Shown here in pieces: positions 34,415-42,592 of a DNA stretch of 64,000 bases. Below the pieces are notes generated by a model, which worked only from the letters and a program-made list of their open reading frames with translations, had not been told where the DNA came from and searched no databases. The stretch covers positions 1 to 64,000 of the forward strand of contig NZ_BBVD01000015.1 in assembly GCF_000964545.1 (NCBI RefSeq), read 5' to 3'. Made by a program: the position numbers and the translations under genes. Numbering within the stretch: position 1 is the first letter of the stretch; the number at the start of each line of letters is the position of its first letter. Source of the DNA: Comamonas thiooxydans (GTDB lineage: Bacteria; Pseudomonadota; Gammaproteobacteria; Burkholderiales; Burkholderiaceae_C).

Positions 34415-35038
34415 ATGTTGCGCGTGTTGGGCAAGGCATCGTCAATCAATGTACGCAAGGTACTCTGGGCCTGCGCCGAAATGGACATACCTTTTGAGCG
34501 AGAGGATTGGGGGTCAGGCTTCAAGTCGACCCATACGGTTGAATTCATGGCGCTCAATCCCAATGCCATGGTGCCGGTCATCCAGGATGGCGATTTTGTT
34601 TTATGGGAGTCGAACACCATCATTCGCTATCTGGCCAACCGCTATAGCGGCGCTGAGATTTACCCGCTCGATGCGCTGGCGAGGGCGCGAGTTGACCAAT
34701 GGATGGACTGGCAGGCAACGGATCTCAACAAGTCCTGGAGCTATGCCTTCATGTCATTGGTTAGGCACTCTCCCGAGCACCAGGACAGCCATGCGCTGGC
34801 AACCGGCTGCCGGGAATGGTCGAAGCATATGGGGATCCTGGATCGGCAACTGGATTCGACCGGTGCCTACGTTTGCGGCGAGGCGTTCTCTCTTGCGGAC
34901 ATACCTGTTGGACTGTCAGTAAACCGGTGGTTTGAAACACCGCTGGCGCACCTGGACTATCCGGCGGTACGGGACTATTACGAGCGCTTAAGCCGTAGGC
35001 CGAGTTATCGTCTGTATGGCAGAAATGGAATGCCCTGA
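34415..35038 (+). CDS. Glutathione S-transferase
   Basis: A 207-residue protein with the two-domain GST fold. The thioredoxin-like N-terminal domain (LRVLGKASSINVRKVLWACA) has the catalytic Ser/Thr region SSINV, then NPNAMVPVIQDGDFVLWES with the cis-Pro and ES motif that bind glutathione, then IIRYLANRY. The C-terminal helical domain has the family motif AFSLADIPVGLSVNRWF. Closest by pattern to beta-proteobacterial theta-like GSTs. The substrate is unknown. Single gene. Confidence 0.9.
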   Translation: MLRVLGKASSINVRKVLWACAEMDIPFEREDWGSGFKSTHTVEFMALNPNAMVPVIQDGDFVLWESNTIIRYLANRYSGAEIYPLDALARARVDQWMDWQATDLNKSWSYAFMSLVRHSPEHQDSHALATGCREWSKHMGILDRQLDSTGAYVCGEAFSLADIPVGLSVNRWFETPLAHLDYPAVRDYYERLSRRPSYRLYGRNGMP

Positions 35039-35264
35039 GAGGCTGGCTAACGGCCAGAAGTGGTCACTCAGTGCACAGTTGGCGCTTCGTCCTGCAAGAC
35101 TAATGACGACCTTAGCTGCAGAGGTCACACGCGGTCTTACCTAGCGACGATTCTTTCAACGACGACTTTGAGGTTTTCAAGCACTTCCTCAAGTGGCTGG
35201 CCCATCTGTACGTGCACGATAGCGCCATCCACGGGCAGCGAAAGCGACTGGCCTGCAGAGACAG

Positions 35265-35646
35265 TGTGGTCGCCGAACAGCTCATCGCCGAACTCAAGTC
35301 CAGCGACCTACTGCTGATCGGCGCTCCCATGTACAACCTGAACGTGCCGACAGCACTGAAGAACTGGTTCGATCTGGTGGCCCGCGCCCACGAGACCTTC
35401 CGCTACACAGAAACCTATCCGATGGGTCTGGTGGAAGGCGTCAGTGCCGTAGTCTTCAGCTCGCGCGGCGGCATTCACCTGGGGCAGATGACCGACGCTG
35501 TCACGCCCTATCTGCGCTCGGTGCTCGGCCTCATGGGCATCAACGAGGTGGAATTCGTCTACGCGGAAGGCATGGACATCCGCCCGCATGGCGTAGAACA
35601 AGGCATGGCCAACGCCCATGCGCAGATCACCGAACTTACGGCCTGA
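35265..35646 (+). pseudogene. azoR: 5'-truncated FMN-dependent NADH-azoreductase (AzoR)
   Basis: From about VVAEQLIAELKSSDLLLIGA onward the frame matches the C-terminal two thirds of AzoR: PMYNLNVPTALKNWFDLVAR (FMN contact region), FRYTETYPMGLVEG, VVFSSRGGIH and YLRSVLGLMGI. The N-terminal third, with the first FMN phosphate loop, is missing. Upstream of about 35265 the resemblance ends abruptly although the frame stays open to 35212. The opposite strand there has an open frame ending at 35141, so two unrelated gene ends may have been joined. Probably inactive. Confidence 0.65.
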
Positions 35647-35672
35647 GCGAAATCCTCAACACCAACGCAAAC

Positions 35673-35699
35673 AAAAAGCACTCCATCGGAGTGCTTTTT
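35673..35699. terminator. Bidirectional Rho-independent terminator
   Basis: AAAAAGCACTCC and GGAGTGCTTTTT pair around ATC, with A-run and T-run on both sides, so it can stop transcription in either direction. It follows the azoreductase stop by 27 bases. Confidence 0.8.
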
Positions 35700-35856
35700 C
35701 ACAGCAACGTGCGATAGTCACCCGACGCTACACAGCAGGCGTAGACAAGCAAAGCTCAAACGACAGCAACGGGTCGCATGCTGCCGCTGTTCAGCTCAAG
35801 CATGCGGTCACCTCCAAGCGGAATGGAGGACAACGATCGCCAGCACCCGTAGCCTA

Positions 35857-35917
35857 GAGATTTCCACCCAGAAGTGACCCACTAGCCCCCGGCGGGTCAG
35901 TTTTGCGTGGAAATTAA
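35857..35917. repeat. Inverted repeat, possible end fragment of an IS21-family element
   Basis: On the minus strand GGGTCACTTCTGGGTGGAAA (reading leftward from 35880) and on the plus strand GGGTCAGTTTTGCGTGGAAA (from 35894) are alike at 18 of the first 21 positions, separated by 13 bases. Such GGGTCA..TTTTG..TGGAAA repeats are typical of IS21-family terminal regions. No transposase gene remains beside them, so it would be a relic. Confidence 0.4.
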
Positions 35918-35952
35918 CATCGCAAAGTCGTTTCGCATTGGCTATATGTGTG

Positions 35953-36243
35953 TCAGGCGCAAGCCCCGAAAGCCTCTTCCCAGGAAGGGGATGCACAACA
36001 TCCTCGCACCAGCGTGTCCTTGTAAAGGGCGTTGGCGGTTTGGAGACTCACCCCCACTTCCCTAGCACATCGGATGATGAGGCTAGGCTCAATTTCATTG
36101 AAGAAAAAGGCAAGAATTGCATTTGCTTCTAGGTTTGACGCCGACAGTCTCCCATGCCTGAACGATGCGGCAACATCCTCCTCACTGACGATCTTGCCGT
36201 AGGGGACATTCATATGGTTTGCGATTAGCGAGGCTGCGCTCAT
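35953..36243 (-). CDS. Hypothetical protein, 96 residues
   Basis: A minus-strand frame from ATG 36243 with a good Shine-Dalgarno (aggag, about nine bases upstream). The sequence (SLIANHMNVPYGKIVSEEDV early, LIIRCAREVGVSLQTANAL later) is amphipathic and could contain a helix-turn-helix-like segment near residues 57-75. No family is recognised. It lies between an IS-like inverted repeat and the Tn7-like genes and reads away from them; it may be cargo, flanking sequence or a relic. Confidence 0.4.
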   Translation of the reverse strand: MSAASLIANHMNVPYGKIVSEEDVAASFRHGRLSASNLEANAILAFFFNEIEPSLIIRCAREVGVSLQTANALYKDTLVRGCCASPSWEEAFGACA

Positions 36244-36585
36244 ATAGATCGACTCCTATCTACCACCGATTTTAACGACATTCGAATCGCCCCGGCCTTG
36301 ACTGTCACCTCCATGGACAGAGTCTGATACGAGCCCTTGCCGGAGCCAAGAGGCGTTAACGCTCCAAGCATTCCAGATCAACCAAGCCTGTGACTGTCAC
36401 GAGGTTTGCCGTGACAGAAAAGACGATGAGACCGATCAGTACGGTAAATATTTTTATCCAGCAAGGTGACCATGATTAAGGCACGAAAAAATGAAGGGTA
36501 GGGCACCATCGTAAATCTATGGAAATAGAATTTACCCTGGAAAACAAATGATTACTTGAATTTTCTGTTTTTTCAGGCATCAATA
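36244..36585. other. Leader region of the Tn7-like module
   Basis: About 340 bases before tnsA. It contains TGACTGTCAC twice (36299 and 36391), and GAGGTTTGCCGTGACAGAA at 36401, which matches the reverse complement of the right-hand 19-bp repeat at 13 of 19 positions. The DNA is AT-richer than its surroundings towards tnsA. The left transposon end probably lies here, but no terminal TGT and target duplication could be fixed. Confidence 0.35.
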
Positions 36586-37350
36586 ATGTCTCCATTTCAA
36601 AAAAGGGTCCAGCTGATGCTGGCGAATGTTATGGATGCTTCCTTAGCAAACACCATCAAAGGGCATGCTCCTTTGCGTGCTAGTCAAACGCTTCGCTCTG
36701 CACTAAGGATGCGAGGAAAGAGTGTCGGCAGCATCACATATTTCTACAGTGCAAAGAACGACCAGGACGTTGTCTTTAGCAGTGATTTGGAATTCGCGCA
36801 TGGTTTGTTGCTTGAAGCAGACGAGACCGTCAAGAGTTACGACGTCGATCCCGATCGAGTGATTGCCTTCATTGAAGGCAAGGGATATCTTGGGTCCAAA
36901 CCCGATGCGATCGTAAAGCTCTGGTCAGGGCGAACACGCTATGTTGAAGTGAAGTATTTGGAGGATCAACGCCGCAAGCGCGCAGTGCTTCAGGCCGAAA
37001 TCCAAAAGCGTGTCGCCGACTCGGTGAATGCAGACTGGTGCTGGTTCAGCGAAAAAGACGTGCAAGCTAAAAATAGATTGCTCCATGACTGGTTGCACAT
37101 CGCACCGGTTCTCGCTCAGTCGAGGGTAGAAGTGAAATCCCGTTGGGAGCACCTCATGAAATGGGTGCTTGAGGCAAGCCGCGAAGCAACCACACTTGGT
37201 AATCTGAAAAGATGCACTCACGATCCATGGGAACTTGTGTTTTCAACGACAGTCCTGCTTGTACAGCTTGGCAAACTGCGCAGCGACTTGGAAATGCGAC
37301 CGCTAAGTGCAGAAACGATGATCGCACCTCGAGATGTTATCTATGCCTAA
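36586..37350 (+). CDS. tnsA: TnsA-like transposon endonuclease
   Basis: A 254-residue protein with the TnsA nuclease pattern: VFSSDLEFAHGLLLEADETV (catalytic Glu), then YLGSKPDAIVKL (catalytic Asp) and RTRYVEVKYLEDQRR (the ExK-type end, EVK). This matches a restriction-endonuclease fold. In Tn7, TnsA cuts the 5' ends of the element so that it moves by cut-and-paste; its presence suggests the same here. The C-terminal part is helical (HLMKWVLEASREATTL) and may contact TnsC. The ATG at 36586 is preferred to an in-frame TTG at 36556. It overlaps tnsB by 17 bases. Confidence 0.75.
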   Translation: MSPFQKRVQLMLANVMDASLANTIKGHAPLRASQTLRSALRMRGKSVGSITYFYSAKNDQDVVFSSDLEFAHGLLLEADETVKSYDVDPDRVIAFIEGKGYLGSKPDAIVKLWSGRTRYVEVKYLEDQRRKRAVLQAEIQKRVADSVNADWCWFSEKDVQAKNRLLHDWLHIAPVLAQSRVEVKSRWEHLMKWVLEASREATTLGNLKRCTHDPWELVFSTTVLLVQLGKLRSDLEMRPLSAETMIAPRDVIYA

Positions 37351-39280
37351 TCGCAAAATCGCCCCCGAGCTTTTGGATTATTCGCAGTGGCCGGGTGTGA
37401 ATGTGCTGTTGCTGTCTGAATCAGAAGCGATTCGATTCAATCGTCTCGAAGCGGCCGTGAAGGCGGCGTGCGATGGTGTCAAGAGTGCAGAGATAAACCG
37501 CCAATTCGGAATCAAACGAAGCCTGCTTCATTACTATCTTGTGAAATGCACTTCAGAGCATAGTGACGGTCGCGCGAAGGGATTCCGCGCATTGGTGCCT
37601 GAAACCAAGCGAGACGGCTACGTTCGAAGCCTCGAACCCCTGCCAGGCATCGATGGTTCTGGTTTAGCAGGCGCATTTACTTATTTGTTGAATCAATATC
37701 CCTCCGTAAAAGATTGGCTGATCCACCGGCTAAAGCCGGATGACGGAACCAAAATTCAGTCCGCAGGGCTAAATTCTTCGGCTATTCACCAGGAGTTCCT
37801 CACCAAGCTGCGCAAGGCCGGGCATTGCCCTGACCAATATCCATTCACGACGTCTCGCCACGGTTACGAGGCGCTTTGTGCGTATATCAAAAAGCGCATA
37901 AACGGCGGCGATGACCACGCAGCAAGGTCAAAATTTGGCGATCAAGCAACTGAAGGTCTTAGCCGTAATTCAGGCAAGATAGCCATCTTCAGACCGTTGG
38001 TTGCCTACGAGCGCACAGCCTATGATGAATACCAATTTCCGGATATTTCAACGATAACCATAGAAATAGCGGATGAGGAAATTGAAGTACCGCTCAAACG
38101 CGGATATTTTTGTCCGATCGTCGATTTCAAAACAACGGCCATACTGGGTTACTCTTGGTCTATCGCTAATCGTTTTCGCACCCTTGATTTTTTGCAGGCA
38201 TTCGAATTCGCGATTCACCCGCCACCATGCATAGAGCACGAAGCCTTTATAGATCTCGCACAACTTCCAGACGAAGGGTTCCCGGCAGCTGTAATTCCAG
38301 CTGCAAACGGACGGCGTGTGTGTTCCCTCTGCGTCGACAACCACTTAACTCATTTAGCGAACGCTGTGGTTACAGACTTTCGAAAACGCACGGGTGTCAC
38401 CATCAGTTATGGCAAGGTCCATAGCTGGATTGAGCGGAATGTGGTTGAAGGAATCTTCGCGGAGTTTCAGAATGCGCTCAAACGAATTTCATCAACCACG
38501 GGAAGCGGGCCGAACGATCCAGTGGTGCGCGATCCAGTGGAGAAGGCGGTCCGTTACAAGATTCGTGCTGCTGACATCAAGGCGCTGCTCGACAAACTTG
38601 TCACAAGACACAACGCACGCAGAATGCACGCACTCATGATGGCGACCCCGAACGAAGCCATCGCTGCAGACTGGGCGGAAAGTAGCCGTCTCCAAATCGT
38701 CCCACGCTACCCAACCTGCTTTGTGAGCAACCCATGTATCGCAGTCGAGGTCGAATGGCCAACGGTGCGCGGCATTCGAGCAAAGGGCCGTACCCCGTAC
38801 ATCCAGCTTGACGAAGTCCAGTACACAAACGATATCCTGAGGCAGAGTTGGAGCTTGGTTGGTCAGAAGCTGATGGTGCAAATCCGAGGCGACTACCGCA
38901 CCGTGCATGCTTTTCGCGCGGATGGAACAGAATTTGGAATTCTTCACGTGAGCGGTGTTTGGGCACTTTCCCCCCACACCCGCGAGACTCGCAAGGAAAT
39001 CAACAGGCTTTACCGCAATGGCGTGTTCATCGATCGATCGCTTGACCCCGTCGCGCATTACCAGCGGTATCTAGCCGGAATCGTGCTAAAGAAGACCCGT
39101 GGGAAGAAGCATCCAAAAATCACGCGGGAAGCCGGAAAACTCGCTCGAACGATGGACGTGCCAGGAAGCGTCAACGATCCTGCCGAATATCGGTACGTTT
39201 ACAAAGCATCTTCTCCGCCCGAGCCTACGACGGTGAAGCCGCGCGGTCGGCGTGCATTCTTCTCGCCATCACCGCGATAA
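37334..39280 (+). CDS. tnsB: TnsB-like DDE transposase
   Basis: A 648-residue transposase of the retroviral-integrase/Mu type. The N-terminal HTH region (SAEINRQFGIKRSLLHYYLV) would bind the ends. The catalytic core has Asp in YFCPIVDFKTTAILGYS, Asp in CSLCVDNHLTHLANAVV, and Glu in SWIERNVVEGIFAEFQNAL, the DDE triad with usual spacing. A Mu-type C-terminal beta-barrel and basic tail follow (VRGIRAKGRTPYIQLDEV; MVQIRGDYRTVHAFRADG). It joins the 3' ends to target DNA. The start at 37334 overlaps tnsA; 37343 is also possible. Confidence 0.85.
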   Translation: MLSMPNRKIAPELLDYSQWPGVNVLLLSESEAIRFNRLEAAVKAACDGVKSAEINRQFGIKRSLLHYYLVKCTSEHSDGRAKGFRALVPETKRDGYVRSLEPLPGIDGSGLAGAFTYLLNQYPSVKDWLIHRLKPDDGTKIQSAGLNSSAIHQEFLTKLRKAGHCPDQYPFTTSRHGYEALCAYIKKRINGGDDHAARSKFGDQATEGLSRNSGKIAIFRPLVAYERTAYDEYQFPDISTITIEIADEEIEVPLKRGYFCPIVDFKTTAILGYSWSIANRFRTLDFLQAFEFAIHPPPCIEHEAFIDLAQLPDEGFPAAVIPAANGRRVCSLCVDNHLTHLANAVVTDFRKRTGVTISYGKVHSWIERNVVEGIFAEFQNALKRISSTTGSGPNDPVVRDPVEKAVRYKIRAADIKALLDKLVTRHNARRMHALMMATPNEAIAADWAESSRLQIVPRYPTCFVSNPCIAVEVEWPTVRGIRAKGRTPYIQLDEVQYTNDILRQSWSLVGQKLMVQIRGDYRTVHAFRADGTEFGILHVSGVWALSPHTRETRKEINRLYRNGVFIDRSLDPVAHYQRYLAGIVLKKTRGKKHPKITREAGKLARTMDVPGSVNDPAEYRYVYKASSPPEPTTVKPRGRRAFFSPSPR

Positions 39281-39289
39281 GCGCTTGCG

Positions 39290-40408
39290 ATGGAGCCGAC
39301 AATGCGAGCAAGTACTGCGAAGTCCCCGGGCTCTAACGGAACGCGGCATAGTCAAGAAACTGCGAAAAATAGCCAGAGATGCGACATCGAAGAGGCTGTC
39401 GCTGAAATTGAGCAGCTCCGACAGGAAAGATTTTCCTCCGCAAATCTTGACGCGGACAACTCTCGACGAATGCTCGCAGCTTCTCATCCCATGCTTGAGC
39501 AGTGCTACTTCATCGAGACCGACGGGACGAGCGCGTTCTATGAGATCGTCTGCGATCATGCGATAGCTCGCAAGAGCGGCCTATACATAACTGGTGAATT
39601 TCGTGTGGGCAAGACCACCTCAATAGAAAACACCATGTTACGGCTCAAGGAGGACATGCCATGGCTCGCCGTCTTGTATCACTCTGCAAAGCGACAGCAT
39701 GGTCAATCCAAGAAAGCCCTGTGCGACGACATGCTTCGATCCTTCAGGTGCCCAACCTCAACTTATCAGAATTCAGCCGATCTCCTTGCACGATTCTTGA
39801 TGGCCCAGGCGGTTCAAGCGGGCAGTAAATCCTGTCTCCTTTTTGTTGACGAAGCACAAATGTTGACGGTCATGCAAATGCGGTACCTGCTCGAAATCTG
39901 GAATGAAATGCGTCAAGAGGGAATCATCCTCGTTACTGTTATGGTGGGGCAGGAGGGTCTTAACTCTCTCAAGAAATTAACTTCCGAAGAAGACCATGGA
40001 GCCGTCGTGGCCCGATTTTTTGTAAAAAAATATGTGCTTGGAGGTTTGCACACCGTAAAGGATTTGAAAAATTACTTGGCAGCATACGATACGAAACTAA
40101 CCTTCCCGGTTGGCTCAAACTGGTCGTACTCACGCTTCTTCTGCAAGAAGGCATTTGACGCTGGTTGGAGATTGGAAAGTGAAGCTGATCGTCTCTGGAA
40201 ATCTTTAATTAAATGCAGTAGGGCCGAGTCAAATATGCTCCTTTATGCCGGCTTCCGGCTGGCATTCGTGAACGATTCAATCCATTCCTTTTTGCTCGAT
40301 GCGATGGTGATAGATAAAGGATCTTTCAAGGGCTCAGACGGACTCTGGGGGGAAGCCACGTCGGCTGCAGCGGAAGGCGATCTTTTCATCGGAGATGGTA
40401 ATGGTTGA
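39290..40408 (+). CDS. tnsC: TnsC-like AAA+ ATPase
   Basis: A 372-residue AAA+ regulator. Walker A is GLYITGEFRVGKTTSIE near residue 100, Walker B is SCLLFVDEAQML near 185, followed by sensor-type WNEMRQEGIILVTVMVG. A TniB/TnsC-type protein assembles on DNA and connects the target selector to the transposase. The C-terminus lacks recognised domains. It starts nine bases after tnsB and its stop overlaps the start of the TniQ gene by 14 bases. Confidence 0.85.
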   Translation: MEPTMRASTAKSPGSNGTRHSQETAKNSQRCDIEEAVAEIEQLRQERFSSANLDADNSRRMLAASHPMLEQCYFIETDGTSAFYEIVCDHAIARKSGLYITGEFRVGKTTSIENTMLRLKEDMPWLAVLYHSAKRQHGQSKKALCDDMLRSFRCPTSTYQNSADLLARFLMAQAVQAGSKSCLLFVDEAQMLTVMQMRYLLEIWNEMRQEGIILVTVMVGQEGLNSLKKLTSEEDHGAVVARFFVKKYVLGGLHTVKDLKNYLAAYDTKLTFPVGSNWSYSRFFCKKAFDAGWRLESEADRLWKSLIKCSRAESNMLLYAGFRLAFVNDSIHSFLLDAMVIDKGSFKGSDGLWGEATSAAAEGDLFIGDGNG

Positions 40409-41978
40409 GCTTCCGTGGAGCATGACCTGGGTCGTCAAGGGCTGCGCCAAGTATGAAAGCGACTGGATTGCGTTGCATCGATTCCTTTGGATGAATGCCA
40501 TCAGCGGGCAAGACCTCTGGCGCGCATTGACGGGTCGAAAAAAGCGGGATGTTTCACTGCCTTCTAGCAGAACTTTTCCGGCTCAATACATAGAGCTGAT
40601 CACGGAAATAAGCGTTACGAACGATTTTGCGAAACACTTTCACGCTCGGTCACTAAGCAACTGTTTTGGTCCGAACAGTGGCAGGGAAATGTTGGCTGTA
40701 AAAGGTATCCGCTTTTGCCCGTCATGCCTTCGGGAATGTTTCCACTCCCCGCTCTTTCAACTCGAAACCGTCAGGAAATGCCCTGTTCATGGGTGTGAGC
40801 TACTAGATGCTTGCGAGCACTGTGGTGCAAAAATCGGGATGCCCGAATTTGAACCGCGGTGGTTCGATTTTCCCCTCGCGTGCCAGCACTGTCACCAGCC
40901 TTTTTGCGGCTCACACTTTGCAGACAAAGCATTGGGGGGCTTTGTTGCGGGCGAAGAGACGTTCATGAGCATCGAAGAGTGGCTGCAACAACTTCGATCA
41001 GTGCAGTTTCTACGCACCGCTGAATTGGGAGGAGAACCGTGGAGCCCGCGTGACTATAAGACCATATGCGACTGCCTAGTGTACCTAGCCACCGACGCCT
41101 CGAAAGCCGAGTCATGGCTGGACATCAATTTCCCGTGCACGGTCAGTAACATCCACAATGAGGAAGAGCGCTCCGGGACGTGGGTGTTCGCCCGGCAGAA
41201 TCGATACGTCCCGCTGAACCATGACTTGGATGCCGCTTGCGGAATCGCCAAATCTGTCAATCGTTACCTGTCGAGGCGGGTAAAGGCGATTTGCGGGCAT
41301 CGCAGAACGGCGCACTTGCCTTGGCAAAATGCGCTACGCCCTTTTCAGCCTGTGCAGCCGATACTGATTATGTCTCCGGGTGATTGCCCCTGTTGCGCTC
41401 TCCTCGATCAATGGCGAGCTTACGCGGGCAAATTGATTGCGCTCCGAAACCTCGCCCGCCACTTTGGAAAGCCTGTCTATGAGGTGGGCCTAAACGACTT
41501 CAGGATACCTTTTTCGCTTGAGCCAACAGTATGTGCCGAGGCGCTGATTTCCTCCTTTACCTGGTTCACGAACTCTTTAACTAGGCTGCTGCTGCAGATC
41601 TCAGGGCAGGGGACTCAGCTGTGGTACGCCGAGGAGGACAGGCTTTGTGAATTCATGTGCCAGAGCAAGGCGCTCTCCCTAGACGTATATCGCTTCGATA
41701 TACGCCCACACTGGTACGTGATCTCAGTGCAGGGGGAGGAGGTTGGTCTCGCGTATTCGCTCCGACATGCGTTCGATTCGCTTCGTGCATGCCAAGCCCT
41801 GTATCACAAAGGCAGCCTTTGGCAGGTCGATGGATTTGAAACACACCGTCGCTCTCTCAGAATCCGCGATGACGATTGGTATGTCTCGATGTCCGAGTAC
41901 TTACATACTAGGCAAAGGTCTCATTCGTGGGCATCCATTCCAACGCCGATCCCCGCAATATACGGGTTCGAGGAGTGA
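40395..41978 (+). CDS. tniQ: TniQ/TnsD-like target-selection protein
   Basis: A 527-residue protein. A TniQ-type zinc-binding unit starts near residue 105: IRFCPSCLRECFHSPLFQLE, VRKCPVHGCELLDACEHCGA, then ACQHCHQPFCG. Cys and His residues form two or three CxxC-like knuckles. Another CPCC unit near 330 precedes a long C-terminal region. This size is larger than short TniQ proteins and resembles TnsD-type selectors that recognise a fixed chromosomal site. The target cannot be named, though the element lies next to the 3' end of a Bug-family gene. Confidence 0.75.
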   Translation: MVMVELPWSMTWVVKGCAKYESDWIALHRFLWMNAISGQDLWRALTGRKKRDVSLPSSRTFPAQYIELITEISVTNDFAKHFHARSLSNCFGPNSGREMLAVKGIRFCPSCLRECFHSPLFQLETVRKCPVHGCELLDACEHCGAKIGMPEFEPRWFDFPLACQHCHQPFCGSHFADKALGGFVAGEETFMSIEEWLQQLRSVQFLRTAELGGEPWSPRDYKTICDCLVYLATDASKAESWLDINFPCTVSNIHNEEERSGTWVFARQNRYVPLNHDLDAACGIAKSVNRYLSRRVKAICGHRRTAHLPWQNALRPFQPVQPILIMSPGDCPCCALLDQWRAYAGKLIALRNLARHFGKPVYEVGLNDFRIPFSLEPTVCAEALISSFTWFTNSLTRLLLQISGQGTQLWYAEEDRLCEFMCQSKALSLDVYRFDIRPHWYVISVQGEEVGLAYSLRHAFDSLRACQALYHKGSLWQVDGFETHRRSLRIRDDDWYVSMSEYLHTRQRSHSWASIPTPIPAIYGFEE

Positions 41979-42222
41979 CCCGTTGTGCCGAAGCCCTGCA
42001 ATTCATCGGTTAGTAGCGGCGGAGCTCCTGCAGTCAATACCATCTACGTTGGAGCCACTCTGCACTTAAATTTTTGAATGTAAGCCCACGCAGTGGGATT
42101 TTGTCTGTCCTTGACTCCTCCGGTGTTGCCAAGTAGTAGTGTCATCGACCGATGACCAATGACCGTCGAGTGCAAAAGCTAATGATCGCTAGGCTGCATC
42201 GATAGCTAGTGACTTTGTGTTG

Positions 42223-42264
42223 TTGTACAACGTTTTACCTCGCGTTTGTATAACGATTTACCTC
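42223..42264 (+). repeat. Two 19-bp direct repeats, candidate TnsB-binding sites
   Basis: TTGTACAACGTTTTACCTC at 42223 and TTGTATAACGATTTACCTC at 42246 agree at 17 of 19 positions with a 23-bp period, about two helical turns. They lie 245 bases after the TniQ stop at the probable right end. Spacing and size resemble the multiple TnsB sites of Tn7 ends, but they could equally be operators. Confidence 0.5.
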
Positions 42265-42277
42265 ACCCACCTTAAGC

Positions 42278-42306
42278 AGCTTGGCCCTTAGCCTGACGGC
42301 CAAGCT
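42278..42306. other. Strong hairpin at the right side of the transposon module
   Basis: AGCTTGGCC and GGCCAAGCT form a perfect 9-bp stem around an 11-base loop, followed by ATTTAACATAATA on the plus strand. It may be a terminator or part of the transposon end. A second perfect inverted repeat, GTCATCG-AC-CGATGAC, lies at 42141-42156. Confidence 0.4.
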
Positions 42307-42317
42307 ATTTAACATAA

Positions 42318-42545
42318 TATACATCGTATCTACTGAAGAAGAAGTTCGGACTGAGGCGTCACGACCGTGATACCCGCCTCCAGCTTGCTCAGAACTTCCG
42401 TGCCATGTACCGAAGCCTCGGCATGGATTTGCATGGCTGCGCGCAGTTTCTTCATGTGTCGGCCAGGACTGTACATAACTGGGAATCCGGCAAGCATGAC
42501 ATCCCGTATGCAACGTACAGGCTGAGGCGCCTGCTCAGTCGTATG
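42318..42545 (+). pseudogene. Truncated helix-turn-helix gene of phage/ICE type
   Basis: An open frame from 42318 with no proper start encodes AQNFRAMYRSLGMDLHGCAQ, then FLHVSARTVHNWESGKHDIP and YATYRLRRLL. This is the N-terminal part of a small DNA-binding family often found in prophages and integrative elements (HTH plus HNW.SG..IPYAAYKLLR). The usual C-terminal half is absent: after about 42545 the frame runs into the region antisense to the Bug gene. The 5' part is also cut near the probable transposon end. Likely non-functional. Confidence 0.5.
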
Positions 42546-42592
42546 AAGCTATTCGCACGTTATAGCGGCCAGGATGTTGGGCTGCCTCTGCT

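Larger units (their letters stand above)
36586..42310 (+). mobile_element. Tn7-like transposition module (TnsA-TnsB-TnsC-TniQ)
   Basis: Four co-directional genes with overlapping or very short joints encode a TnsA-type endonuclease, a DDE transposase, an AAA+ regulator and a TniQ/TnsD-like target selector, the heteromeric transposase plus targeting set of Tn7-like elements. Base composition is more AT-rich than flanking chromosomal genes. Two 19-bp direct repeats and a strong hairpin follow at 42223-42306. No Cas genes, guide array or recognisable cargo lies between the core genes and either side. The limits are approximate; exact ends and target duplication were not found. Confidence 0.75.

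Noticed and set aside
36586..42310. CRISPR-associated transposon
   Set aside because: No Cas genes, no repeat-spacer array and no short TniQ typical of such systems were found in or around the Tn7-like module.
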